Translations under genes and position numbers: made by a program | Shown: positions 24,101 through 33,979 of the stretch, one piece after another | Layout: each line of letters starts with the position of its first letter | How positions within the stretch are numbered: the stretch's first letter is position 1 | The notes under the pieces: generated by a model | What the model saw: the letters and a program-made list of their open reading frames with translations, nothing else | Databases searched by the model: none | What the model was told of the DNA's origin: nothing | Assembly (NCBI RefSeq): GCF_905220365.1 | Contig: NC_061127.1 | Location: forward strand, 3,410,001 to 3,474,000 | Source: Vanessa cardui | Taxonomy: Eukaryota > Arthropoda > Insecta > Lepidoptera > Nymphalidae | DNA: 64,000 bases | Reading direction: 5' to 3'

Positions 24101-25000
24101 TCTCAAAATAATCTGTGAGCAGTGAATCCAGAGTGCACACTAGGTCCCTATTCCGTTTAGTCATGGGTAAATGTGGCAACCGTGGCCTAAGCTCAGCGGG
24201 AGTGTTACGATACTCCCGAATCGCATCCCCCAGTGCGCTCCTCAAATGATCACTGTACTTACTTGTTGTAATAGCCATGTCACCACCGCCCTCGTCATCA
24301 TGTTCTGGGCCCTGTGGTACTGTAGGAAGTGGTTCCTCAACCACGGGCGTTGACGGGCCGGAAGTGACACCGCTATTACATGTTTCCGAGCGAATCCGAT
24401 CAAGTACGGTGTCACTCAGCCTGTTGTTACGCAGAATGACTCGCACCTGATCCGACAGTCGTTGAGCCGAGACGTTGACAGCTGGTTCAAGCGCCTGAAA
24501 CAGAGAGAGCATCCTAACACGGTACGCCGTGAGGTTAGTTCCCCCCTTTGTAGCCCCATAGTATGCGCGCATGACACTTTCATTTATGGGTTGTGTCCAT
24601 CGCATGCGCTGCACACCACCACCGGAAGCGGGGACCCTGTTCGAGACCGGTTGGCCTCTGGCTCCCAAGCCCGTCGGTGGCCGGCGTCTCCCCGCTCGAC
24701 GTACAGGTGTTGGCGACGTCGGCGGGGAGAAGTACTCGTCGCTCGAGCTCGACGCAACTGCAGACACCAGACTACTTCCTTGTGCGGGGTCCTGTGTCTG
24801 CGAGGCGGAGCTGAGCGGCGGGTCCGGGGATGGATAGTTGTGCGCTCGTTGTCTGGCTCTTGTCAACATGTTTTTGGGTTTTAAACATTCTTATTTTGTT
24901 TTGACAATGTCACTTTTATTTTTGGTAGAATTATTGATGTAGGTATATCTGTTCATTTTTGTATAATTGTACGTATATTTTATTATTTATGATCCAAGAA
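21130..25000 (-). mobile_element. R4/Dong-like non-LTR retrotransposon, approximate extent
   Basis: The ORF is followed on the minus strand by about 35 nt of GC-richer sequence, then AT-rich 3' sequence ending around 21,140 in an AAATAAATAAATAA-like tract. Dong elements are known to end in or insert into TAA-type repeats. The 5' limit is not visible, and about 25,000 is a guess from the drop in GC. I could not define a target-site duplication. Confidence 0.6.
21276..24869 (-). CDS. R4/Dong-like non-LTR retrotransposon polyprotein, intact 1197 aa
   Basis: A single uninterrupted ORF for target-primed reverse transcription. Order: low-complexity N-terminus (1-85); Trp-containing Myb/helix-turn-helix-like block (about 89-160, RMRWTQPINESV, then QRLSDQVRVILRNNRLS); RT domain about 450-750, with WKSPGPDGLHN, motif A aspartate 599 in CWIDYKKAYDSVPH, FQGDSLSPLWF and catalytic YMDD 704-707; then a CX2CX8HX4C knuckle (C1005, C1008, H1017, C1022); then a restriction-like endonuclease with PD 1091-1092 and VDI 1106-1108. 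There is no apurinic endonuclease and no second ORF, as in R2/R4/Dong elements. The ORF is much richer in GC than the surrounding DNA and has no stop, suggesting a young and possibly active copy. Several long ORFs on the opposite strand are shadows. Confidence 0.93.
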   Translation of the reverse strand: MLTRARQRAHNYPSPDPPLSSASQTQDPAQGSSLVSAVASSSSDEYFSPPTSPTPVRRAGRRRPPTGLGARGQPVSNRVPASGGGVQRMRWTQPINESVMRAYYGATKGGTNLTAYRVRMLSLFQALEPAVNVSAQRLSDQVRVILRNNRLSDTVLDRIRSETCNSGVTSGPSTPVVEEPLPTVPQGPEHDDEGGGDMAITTSKYSDHLRSALGDAIREYRNTPAELRPRLPHLPMTKRNRDLVCTLDSLLTDYFESSENLEDTHSILFCAAVAACRVAGVTFEDTERATRPKAVAPAWQSRIEKRINETRVLIGKLYCFKEGNMRPRVMRFVGRAFLGTGIGPQEYPSHVVERIDFLKQKVYAWASRIRRYRRRVDRYHLNRKFQSDQRWVYRTWERLDQDVSDGCRPNDDATNTFWRNIWSVPVDHIEGDWMLEVRQACEPLEVMGKISIASEDVAAAVRSVSNWKSPGPDGLHNFWLKWLRSSHECLASQFQSALESGSLPQFLTTGVTHLLHKSGSATDPKNYRPITCLPTVYKLLTAILRDKINSHIQNNSILSVSQNGCRGGSRGTKELLLIDMTISQQVRRSRKSLSTCWIDYKKAYDSVPHTWLLRVLELYKLDTTLCSFLRSCMGQWRTVLRYPGCRTIHGNDEPIRIERGIFQGDSLSPLWFCLALNPLSTLLESSRLGYRLRREGKVISHLLYMDDLKLFAPSDSQLMELLKVTETFSNSIRMEFGVDKCAVMHVKRGEIMESDGLQLSDSINFKSLSANESYKYLGMSEALGINVTDMKQSLQERFFGRLKKVLKSLLSGGNKVRAFNGWVMPVLMYSFGILKWTQKELDTLDRKVRVLLTAYRMHHPRSSVMRLYMPRRCGGRGFLNAKTLHNREVYKLREYFLHTDLDMHRDVVTMDKGLTPLSLGKENWRKPVVLSTENRKEVWKCKELHGRFYRVLHGPDVDFMASVSWLRFGNLFGETEGFVCAIMDEVIMTNNYRKYIVRDGTVDICRACHTPGESLRHIISGCSRLANGEYLYRHNQVAKIIHQQLVLRYGLVVSEVPYYRYVPDPVLENGHITLYWDRSIITDRTVVANKPDIVVIDRSERRTIIVDITIPHDENLVKAEKDKQIKYLDLAHEVVDMWDVDTAVIVPIVVSANGLMAKSLDQHLKRLSLGSWVKGLMQKAVLLGTARIVRKFLSLEP

Positions 25001-25202
25001 TATTTGTTTACACTTTTTTAGATAAATATAGAATTTTTTCATTAATTTTTTTAAATAATTTTATGACAGCCCCATTTTTTTCATGTTGACGTATTAGTTG
25101 GTTGCCAGTTATTATTAATATCTATATTCATTCGGGATCTCAATGAAATGTCATCCTACGTTATCCTATTATTGTATATGGAAATCCTATTATTATATAT
25201 AT

Positions 25203-25520
25203 TACTAGCAGACCCGGCCACGCGTTGCTGTGGCTGAGTGATTAAGGAAGGATTTAAAAGACAAAATTTAACACAAATTAAAAAATTTCGTAACTTACAA
25301 TTAATAACAACAATCAACTTTGATAATCAGTTTATTGTTATTTATAAATCATTGAGGCCATTAATCGAAATGAAAACTATCCTATCTCTTAAGTTGGACC
25401 AAATTACACATAAATGCCAAATTTCATCAATATCGGTTGAGTTGGTGAAGAGTTCACTGGGAACATACATTGTGACACTGGATTTTTATATATTAAGATA
25501 TATGGAACATATATTATAAT
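25203..25520 (+). repeat. RTE-like LINE 3' end
   Basis: Starts CTAGCAGACCCGGCCACGCG, TTGCTGTGG and keeps CCAAATTTCATCAATATCGG further on, as in RTE-clade tails. Confidence 0.7.
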
Positions 25521-26439
25521 TTTTTTTAAGTGTTTTACATGGACACTCTATTTAAGCAAGCAGCGCTCTCTTTGATTTTAAACAATGAACGTGTTCATGA
25601 CAGGTATACCCATTTATTTTTTACTTTTTTAATCATGCACTGTTAAGCCTACAAAGTAGAAACAAACAAAATATATCATATATCGAAACAGAATATACCA
25701 TATATCGTCAATAACGTATATGTAAACACAAATAATCAGAATAATACATTTTGTTAAACTTATATATTTTGTTAAGCTTCGAGTATTTTACCGACTTTAA
25801 ATTCGCCTAGTCTTATACCGTAATATCTATAATACATTCAAATTGAAATACATACTATATCAAAGATATGTTTCTTTGGCAAATAAGAATTATTAAAAAA
25901 ACTATATTACTCTTAAATAACAGTGACGTCACAGAGACACGATTAATTGACTTAATTATCTAATTAAATGATTCTTAAAAGAGTGCTTAGTTTATTTGTA
26001 ATGCTCGGCAGACTTAACGTTACGGAATTTAAATTTAAATTTGTAACGGGAAGCGTGTGATTTAATGTTAAGTTAGCTGATACAGGCGACTATGTTCGCT
26101 TGACTTTAAGTCACAACTAAGACATAGTTATATTATAAGTTTGAATTATCTGTGTGTCTGTCATGGCATCGTATTTTTTTTAAATGACTTATTTAAATAA
26201 ACGAACAATAAAGATCGAATCAGCAAAAGTTATTGAGGTTAGGGTTAAATTTAGAATTTAATTTCGCTACTAAAAAGTTATCATGTATTTGTGTAACTTC
26301 GTTATGTTTAACAAAATAAAAAACTTAGAAGAAATGAGTTGTGTTTACAACCACAATAATTACAGAAATGCTTCTCTGCACAGTATTACATGTAGTGCCG
26401 TCGGCGATTAAATCATTGAGTTATCTAGAGTTGCCAATA

Positions 26440-26620
26440 CACGACAAAAATCACAGACTTTTTTTTCGCTGGAAAAAGGCAGTATGTGTTTCCTCCATAT
26501 GAACCTGTGAGGCTGGCGCTGAAGACGCCGTAATACCCTTTAAAAAACCAGCGGTACCCACAAGTTTTCGGGCTACGTCACGGAATCGCTTGATCGTACT
26601 ACCGTGACGCTGGAAATTAG
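26440..26620. other. GC-richer unassigned segment near the helicase scrap
   Basis: Contains GCTGGCGCTGAAGACGCCG and TCACGGAATCGCTTGATCG in AT-rich surroundings. It may be part of the same degraded mobile element as 26,727-27,017, but no ends are visible. Confidence 0.25.
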
Positions 26621-26726
26621 ACTAGTTTAAAAGTAAACAAAGCGTTTTTTTTCGCAATGAGAGTGGTATAAATATAGAATTATCTGCGGCACTGTCTGTT
26701 GAATACTTTGCTTCTGTCACGTTGCG

Positions 26727-27017
26727 TTAAAAATTGGTCACTTTTAATCTGGTACCGTTACATAGATTTGTTGGGCTTAAATTACGATTGAGTTTTAAAG
26801 TAAGTACGCGAACTTTTAAAGTAATTTTATGAGCTGGTGGGCCAGAAGAACTCAACGTATATTTAAATGAATCATCCTTTTTGATATACTCTACATTATC
26901 CGCTGTAACAAAATCGCAATTTAAAAGTACATTGAATGGATTGGTCATATGGTCGAAGCCGTTCTTCCGCAAAGTATGATTATCGTCAAATGCAGAGGAT
27001 AACTTAAAACCATACAT
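26727..27017 (-). pseudogene. Pif1-type helicase fragment, probably from a Helitron
   Basis: An ORF of 96 codons whose C-terminal half reads LSSSGPPAHKITLKV, then LNRNLSPTNLCNGTRL. This resembles the conserved Helitron/Pif1 block (PPHKLxLKVGxxxMLLRNL followed by LCNGTRL). Walker motifs and the Rep/HUH nuclease are absent, and no matching sequence is seen on either side, so this is an isolated scrap. The first 45 residues are unassigned. Confidence 0.65.
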
Positions 27018-27182
27018 GGAACTCTTTAAACAAGCTTTATGCTTTCACCCCAACAGATCTTGTTCTTGTTTTTATAGCAGGAAGATTTAAGAAAGTCATC
27101 ACAAAAATAGAACAGTAATAGAACCCATGGATTGGTCGTTTTGGTAAATATTGCGGTTCTCTGTCATGGTTTTCCCGCTTAG

Positions 27183-27470
27183 TCTTTTTTTATGGTATAG
27201 GTTGGCGGACGAGCATATGGTGGTAAGTGGTCACCATCACCCATAGACAAGGACGCTGTAAGAAATATTAACTAATCCTTACATCGTCAATGTGCCACCA
27301 ACCTTGGGAACTCAGATGTTATGTCCCTTGTGCCTGTAGTTACACTGGCTCATTCACCCTTCAAACCAGAACACAACAATACTAAGTACTGTTATTTTGC
27401 GGTAGAATAACTGATGAGTGGGTGGTACCTACCCAGACGGGCTTGCACAAAGCCCTACCACCAAGTAGTA
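27183..27470 (+). repeat. Repeat family C, longest copy
   Basis: Runs from TATGGTATAGGTTGGCGGAC through GGTAAGTGGTCACCATCACC and CACCAACCTTGGGAACTCAG to GTGGGTGGTACCTACCCAG, then GCCCTACCACCAAGTA. A pair of inverted GGTGG/CCACC blocks near the end could fold. No coding potential. Confidence 0.8.
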
Positions 27471-28074
27471 GTCTGCCATATTTCATTCATCCCATTCAAG
27501 GAGCAATTCATCCAAAGCTTCAGTTGCACAATTTTTTGGAATATATCTGTGCGGTTTAAGTGGATCAAATACTTAAACAAAGAGAATGTACTGATTCCTC
27601 CTTCATAGCCCATGTAACTATGATATTAACTTTCAGAGTCTTTTTTTTATTTATTTATTAACACCAACAAGATATACATTAACAAAAGCGAGTAGAACAT
27701 AATAAAACAACTAATATTAAAATCTAAATGTTATCTTAATTATAGGTGTTACACACATTTCAAAGCAAAATAGACACAACATGCAGGTAAAATTACAAAT
27801 TGAAAGAAACAAAATTAGGAAAGAAAATCATCAACATAAACATTAAAATAATAAATAATAACATATCCTAACAAATTAGATTAAATTGAGCATATTTATA
27901 AATTTGTACTTAAATATCATTAATAAATATTAAAATAAAGAATTACAATGTCCAATTAAATTAAATATAAAACAAATCAATTGAAGAATAATTGAGTAAT
28001 AAGGTTTTCCGATATTAGGCAATAACAAATTAATAAGTTAATGCATCACAACCATCATAATTATTAGATTACTC

Positions 28075-28626
28075 TTAATTAGAATTATATGATGAATAAA
28101 AATTTAATAAATTACATTTAAATTTCACAAGGTTATCACAAAATATGTCAATATCCATCTTTCTATCTAAATTCTTTTTATCTATAGTGGGTGACGTAGT
28201 AGAAAGAGTACAATTATTTTTTGTTATTTTATAGATGGCATTGTAACTCAACATTAATCTATTAATTGGAGAGTAGCGTCTTTGACGTGAGCGTGTAGGT
28301 TTTTCAACAAATGGAGTATAAGACGACGGTCTTAGTGTCCTCACCGGTGCACGAATATTTAATTGTTTCAATAAACAGGGACTGTCAATGACACCATTCA
28401 CCAATTTATACAGGAAAGTGAGATCATGGAGCCATCTTCGATCCGAAAGTGAATGAAGTTTAAAGAACTTAAGCCTGTCTTCGTATGTCCTAAGAGTTTT
28501 GACTAGGTTAAGATCAAAGCACAAATGCCAAAGAAATCGTTTTTGAATACTTTCTATTCTTTGTGAATAAATATTGAAGTGAGGATTCCACACAACACTG
28601 CAATATTCTAAAATGCTACTTACCAA
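28075..28626 (-). pseudogene. C-terminal (thumb) part of the same LINE ORF
   Basis: A 183-codon ORF beginning VSSILEYCSVVWNPHF, the usual motif just after the RT palm in jockey/CR1 elements. It ends at the natural stop before the AT-rich 3' UTR. It is shifted relative to the upstream RT ORF, so the two no longer form one protein. Confidence 0.8.
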
Positions 28627-28680
28627 GGCTGAATAAATAATTAATTTAGAGCGTGAATTCTTAAATTGCTTGCAGTTACG

Positions 28681-29613
28681 TTAAAAGAAGCCAAGAGTCT
28701 TAAAACCTTTGTTTGCAATATTGTCAATGTAGATATTATACCGAAGTTTATTATCGAGTTTAACTCCTAAATCACGTATGTGAGGAACTTCAGACAGAGC
28801 TGTACCATCAATTAAATATGTTCTCGCAAAAGAAGTCTTTTTCCTGGAAAATTTTATTACATGACACTTCTCAGCATTCAAAGTCATGCCATTATTTCGA
28901 CACCATAAGGATAGCTTATTCAAGTCCTCCTGTAGGAGTTCTCTGTCGGTATCTGTAGAGATAGGTCTAAAAATCTTCAGATCATCAGCGAACAAGTAGC
29001 ATTTACAGTATTTAAAGCAACTACTGATATCGTTGATGAATATGTTAAACAGCAAAGGACCCAGGTGAGAACCTTGTGGTACGCCGGTTTGCGCAAAAAA
29101 TGGTTCCGAAGCATAACCATCAACGATAACAATTGAAGACCGGTCGACAAGATAAGACCGAAACCATTCCAGTAATGGGCCTGAAATACCTATAATTTCA
29201 AGTTTAGTAATTAAAACACCATGATCAACTTTATCGAAGGCCTTACTGAAATCTGTGTAAATTGTATCAACGAACATGCCAGTATCAAGAACTTCAGTAA
29301 TGTCTTCAACAAAGGACACAAGATTAGTTGCTGTGGATCGGGCTTTCACAAACCCATGTTGTTCAGGTAGTCTTCTAATAAGTGAACTATTTGGTCTAGT
29401 TCTATTTGAAGTCGCTGGGCATTTTGTCGTGATTGACGATGGTCTGCTGTTTCTTGATATTGTCCTTCCTTCTTTTTCTCTTTCAGTTAATAAATACTTT
29501 TCCTGACTCCGACGGATCAGTTCATAGAGATCTTCGCATGATGATTCATAGCAATCGGGCCGATGTTCATCTTTTCGTGAGATTTTTGACTTTGTTGTGT
29601 CATTCACGTACAT
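28681..29613 (-). pseudogene. Reverse transcriptase fragment of the LINE, with foreign N-terminus
   Basis: Open for 310 codons. Residues about 85-310 are RT palm sequence of jockey/CR1 type with both catalytic motifs (TDFSKAFD, FADD). Residues 1-80 (MYVNDTTKSKISRK onward) resemble no RT and probably come from the element's 5' part or from other DNA joined by an internal deletion. A stop follows TLGFF, and the protein resumes in another frame at 28,626. Confidence 0.8.
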
Positions 29614-29699
29614 CTATTAATCGTGCTTACGTTCTAAGCTCTTTTTTGCACTTCATACTGCGTTGTCGTACCTTTTTTAAAGTAGAGTTTTAATCTTGT

Positions 29700-31397
29700 T
29701 TTTCTTTTTCTTGTAGTTTCACAGGCTCAAATACCCTCTTAATCAATCAATCAAGTCAAATAGTATTTACAATACAAAGGCTATAAGTGATAAAATAATA
29801 ACTTGTCCAGAAACAGATCCAATATTTTTAAGCGAATAAAATCTTAGTTGTAAACGAACATTCGTGACATGCAAAAATAAGAGTTCGATAAAAAACTGCT
29901 ATATTTAAAGTTCTTTGAACTGTTTTATATAAAAACTTTTTTGAGAGTTAAAGTTATTTTTTTTTAATTTAACGCGATTTTTATATCCATCGAATTAGAC
30001 ATAGGCAGTATTCGTAGCAGAAGAGTTTGAAGAAATTCCTTCCTTCAGCAATTTAGTTGTACATTTATATGACATGTACATATTTACTATTATTTGAATA
30101 TTTTCAGCTCGATTAGTTCGTTTTGATACAGTTTGAGTCAAAATAATCCATTGTAAAACATTTTCTGAGATGAATGGCAGAGTGACATTGATGATTTTCA
30201 TCAATCGTTACTGAAAATTAAAAATTAAAAACCATTCCACCCAGAAGTATTCCATTTTCTTATCGTTTCTATTCCACCAGTTCGGAAAGACCACCCCAGA
30301 CTTTAAAAAGCTCGGCAGATAAACTAAGCGTATTTATTTAAAAAAAAAATATATATTTTTTGTTTAATACCCTGAACACGACCTTGTCATTATCAAAATG
30401 TACTATCGTCTATAAAGATCACCTGATCGACTCGTTTCAGATGACATTTTGTCCAACTCATTTACAGTTTTATAGATTAAACAAAACAAGACTGTTTTAT
30501 CGCCTTCACCCTCTGATACTAAACCAAAATGTAATTAGATACTTAAAATTCAGAATACGGTGAAACTTTCCAAAGCAGTCAGCACTTATTTCATGCGTTC
30601 AATTCAGAAGAGTGTCTTTAATTAATTCAATGTTAAGTCATCAGTGATTAGGATTAATTTCTGAAACGGTAATATGTCAAAGGGAAAATAATAAAGAGTT
30701 CAAAAACAAGACGTTTTTTCGTACAAAATTGGATGTCAATTTATTTCTCAATGCTTACGCTAAACATCGGATATATTTGATGAAAAAATGCAGAATTTTA
30801 ATTATAGTAAGTTGAGAAACTTCCCGGTACATGTATTAGTACTTAATAAGGGCGAAATTTACTCGGTAAGGACTTTGTGCATATGATAGACAGGCGTCTA
30901 TATTAAACATTTAACTAAGAATAAATACATTTGCTTCATACACATTTGTTTGATTTCCACACTAACATTTCTAAGCCTGTCTATATCACAGGACATCAAA
31001 GCAAAATACTTGAAAATTGAAGATTAAAGAGACCAACAAAAATTTTCATGATAGCATGTGAAATGATTAGTAAAAATAGAATATTTGCAAAGGTATTTAC
31101 TTGGTTTCATTAATATTAATTAATCCCTTTTCTTTCCTCCTCTAAATATAGAGTTCCTCTATTTATCTTGGGCTGATATAAATTAAGATTATCTTTTACA
31201 CTAAATCATTCGAATTAATACTTCAGAAGTTATCACCGATTTCAAATTACGTGCAACCAAAACTTTGTTGCGAAACGGGTCCTCGAGTAACTGTTTGTGA
31301 CAATAAAATATTGACCTTGGCACTTAGAGACATCAAAACTTTAATCTGCTTCATAATAAAATTACGATTCAAACTAATTTTATTATTACTCATATTT
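29700..31397. other. Spacer, nothing recognised
   Basis: AT-rich DNA. ORFs up to 69 codons have low-complexity composition and no known motifs. Confidence 0.5.
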
Positions 31398-31409
31398 GCA
31401 TTTAAGTTA

Positions 31410-31709
31410 TTATAAGAGTCGAGATGGCCCAGTGGTTAGAACGCGTGCATCTTAACCGATGATTGCGGGTTCAAACCCAGTCAAGCACCGCTGATTCATG
31501 TACTTAATTTGTCTTTATAATTCATCTCGTGCTCAGCGGTGAAGGAAAACATCGTGAGGAAACCTGCATGTGACAAATTTCATAGAAATTCTGCCACATG
31601 TGTATTCCACAAGCATTGGAACAGCGTGGTGGAATATGTTCCAAACCTTCTCCTCAAAGGGAGAGGAGGCCTTTAGCCCAGCAGTGGGAATTTACAGGCT
31701 GTTGTTGTT
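31410..31709 (+). repeat. SINE family A, full length
   Basis: Box A TGGCCCAGTGGTTAGAACGC, GCATCTTAACCGATGATTGC, box B GGGTTCAAACCC, complete body, and a GTTGTTGTTG tail. Approximate duplication GCATTTAAGTT (31398-31408) and GCATTTATGTT (31710-31720). This is the best reference copy in the window. Confidence 0.9.
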
Positions 31710-31754
31710 GCATTTATGTTTTACTTATATTAACTAATAAATCAACAAAGGTAG

Positions 31755-32105
31755 AGTAGAGATTACCCAGTAGTATGCCTGCATCTTAATCGACTACGGG
31801 TTCAAACTCAGGCAAACGCCGAATTTTCATTTGCTTATATTTTGTTTATAATTCATCTCGTGCTCTGTGAAGGAAACCTGAATTTGTCTAATTATATAAC
31901 AAAATAATAATAGCCCATAAATTTCCCATCGCTGGGCAGGCTTCCATTCCCTTTGAGAAGATCGGCGAAAGAGGAAATAATCATGAACAAACCTGCAAGA
32001 ATGAAATTTTAATGAAATTCTGCCACAGGTATATATATCCACTAACCCACAATGGAGCACAGTGGTGGAGTAGGCACCACTTTTTCAAAAGTGAGGGGAG
32101 GCCAG
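31755..32105 (+). repeat. SINE family A, rearranged copy with inverted middle
   Basis: Head and box B (GGGTTCAAACTC) are in plus orientation to about 31,885. Then 31,908-31,970 reads in minus orientation (CCCATAAATTTCCCATCGCT), and 31,985-32,105 is plus again (AACAAACCTGCAAG, ATTCTGCCACAG). Confidence 0.65.
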
Positions 32106-32639
32106 AGAAACATTTATTTGTTACAAGAAATGTTATTAAATAAAGTAATATAACTAGTTAATGTTACGTTGCTGAACGCAATTGTATTTATTAATAAATA
32201 ATTTGCATCCGTGCGTAGCCGAGTCGTGTCGCTAGATAATACATAACTGTATTGCTTTAGAGATAAACCTCATAACTGAAACTTAGTTGATGTGATACCC
32301 CAGCGCTTCCTTAAAACTATAAATATTTAAACTTAATGAACGAAATTTACACTCTTAACGAACCACAAAAAGACAATATATCATATTATTAAAATAAGTC
32401 ACAAATAATATTAACGTGTTCTATTATTTAAATTTTTAGATAGATATAAAAGTTGAAAACTCGTCGAAAAATATTGTGACCACGATTGATCAACAGTTGA
32501 CAACTAATTAACGCACACTAGTAAAGTCATACTAGTGGGTTGCCCGTAAAACTTTACGTTTATTTATATTTTTTAAGTATTTCAAATCATATAATTTCAA
32601 TGTAAAGCGATGAATCCATTTTTAAATGAAATTTTTAAT

Positions 32640-32957
32640 GTCAAGTAAAGTAAAAGTACAGTAACAGCCCGTAAATTTCCCACTGCTGGGCTAAGGCTTC
32701 CTCTCCCATTAAGGAGAGGGTTTGGAACATATTCTACCACGGTGTTCCAATGCGGGTTGGTAAAATGCACCTGTGGCAGAATTTCGATGAAATTAGACAC
32801 ATGATGACTTCTTCACGATGTTTTCCTTCACCGCCGAGCACGATAAGAATTATAAACACAAATTAAGCACATATATATACAGTGGTGCTTGCCAGAGTTT
32901 GAACCCCAAATCATCGGTTAAGATGCACGCGTTCTAACAACTGGGCCATCTCAGCTC
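32640..32957 (-). repeat. SINE family A, near full length
   Basis: Plus strand begins with the tail AAGTAAAGTAAAAGTACAG and CCCACTGCTGGGCTAAGG, and ends GGGCCATCTCAGCTC. Flanks share a rough TTTTT-TGTCAA duplication. Confidence 0.85.
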
Positions 32958-33164
32958 TTTTTGTGTCAAATACATTAGTTTTATATAACCGGCTAGTAAC
33001 ATTTTCCGCTCTTGTAATTAATTATAACAATTTAATAAATTACAATCAAGAATCCTCTTTATTCTTCTGTACACCTACACCTAAAGCTCTTCAAAATAAT
33101 TAACCGATCTTCTATGTGTATCATAATCAATCAGTGGGACAAAAATCGGCTTACGACATATTAG

Positions 33165-33445
33165 TTTTTTTTATAGTATAGGTTGGCGGACGAGTATATG
33201 GGCCACCTGATTGTAAGTGGTCACAATCACCCATAGACAATGACGCTGTAAAAAATATTAACTTTCCTTACATCATCAATGTGCCACCAACCTTGGGAAC
33301 TAAGATGCTATGTCCCTTGTGCCTGTCGTTACACTGGCTAACTCACCCTTGATACCGGAACACAACAATACTGAGTACTTTTATTTGGCGGTAGAATAAC
33401 TGATGAATGGGTGGTACCTTGCACAAAGCCCTACCACCAAGTAAA
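33165..33445 (+). repeat. Repeat family C
   Basis: Shares with 27,183-27,470 the TATAGGTTGGCGGACGAG start and GCCCTACCACCAAGTA end. Lacks about 15 bp (CTACCCAGACGGG) near the end. Confidence 0.8.
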
Positions 33446-33774
33446 ACGTAAACGATTGACGAATGTGAAGCTGGAAGCGTAACTGTCACGTTTTCCAAGT
33501 AATGTTGCTTCGTAGATACATACTCTGAACATAAGGTATATAAAAACGTGCTTCTATATTGGAGGTGTCGACGATTTTCTTCTTACAATAAAAAGAAGCA
33601 TTTCATTTTGTCAATCGAGCATTCAAACAAACGGATATTGTTTAAAACGAATATGTGACTTTGGAATTGCAACGATTTGTCAAATTGGGAAATTAACCAA
33701 AATACTTCGTCATTAAATATATCGCCAGCAATGTATGCACTTATTAGAGCAACATAATTATATGTTATGTATAC

Positions 33775-33975
33775 CTAACTAGATGTCGAACGCGACTTCA
33801 CTCACGTCCCACGGTTTGTGCGCAGGGTAGTAAGCATAAACCTAGAGTTTGTCCTTCTTGTTTGCTTTTTCCAAATTTCATCAAAATCAGTTCAGTGGTT
33901 TAGTTGTAAAACAACAAGAAAAACAGATAAACAAACAGACAGAGACATGCGTCTATAAGATCAGTAGAATATATT
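33775..33975 (+). repeat. RTE-like LINE 3' fragment
   Basis: Contains CGACTTCACTCACGTCCCAC, then CCAAATTTCATCAAAATCAG, TTCAGTGGTTTAG and ACAAACAGACAGAGAC, in the RTE tail order. Confidence 0.7.
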
Positions 33976-33979
33976 GGAT

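Larger units (their letters stand above)
27630..29690 (-). mobile_element. Jockey/CR1-superfamily LINE, internally deleted and frameshifted
   Basis: The minus strand carries a decayed LINE. The RT part (29613-28681) has EQHGFVKARSTATNLV, YTDFSKAFDKVDH (motif A), TGVPQGSHLGPLLF and YLFADDLKIF (motif C). The thumb and C-terminal part (28626-28075), with LEYCSVVWNPHF, lies in a different frame after a break near 28,630-28,680. An AT-rich 3' UTR reaches about 27,640, ending in T-rich sequence on the plus strand. Upstream of RT motif 2 the frame runs into about 75 residues with no RT similarity, so the fingers region and the endonuclease are missing. Not functional. Confidence 0.85.

Noticed and set aside
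22366..24884. Many plus-strand ORFs of 60-140 codons
   Set aside because: They lie antisense to the R4-like ORF, which has clear RT and endonuclease motifs; they are shadows of its GC-rich codons.
31415..31480. Possible tRNA gene (box A and box B)
   Set aside because: The same head recurs in many dispersed copies with a common SINE body, and the arms do not fold as a good cloverleaf; it is a SINE head.
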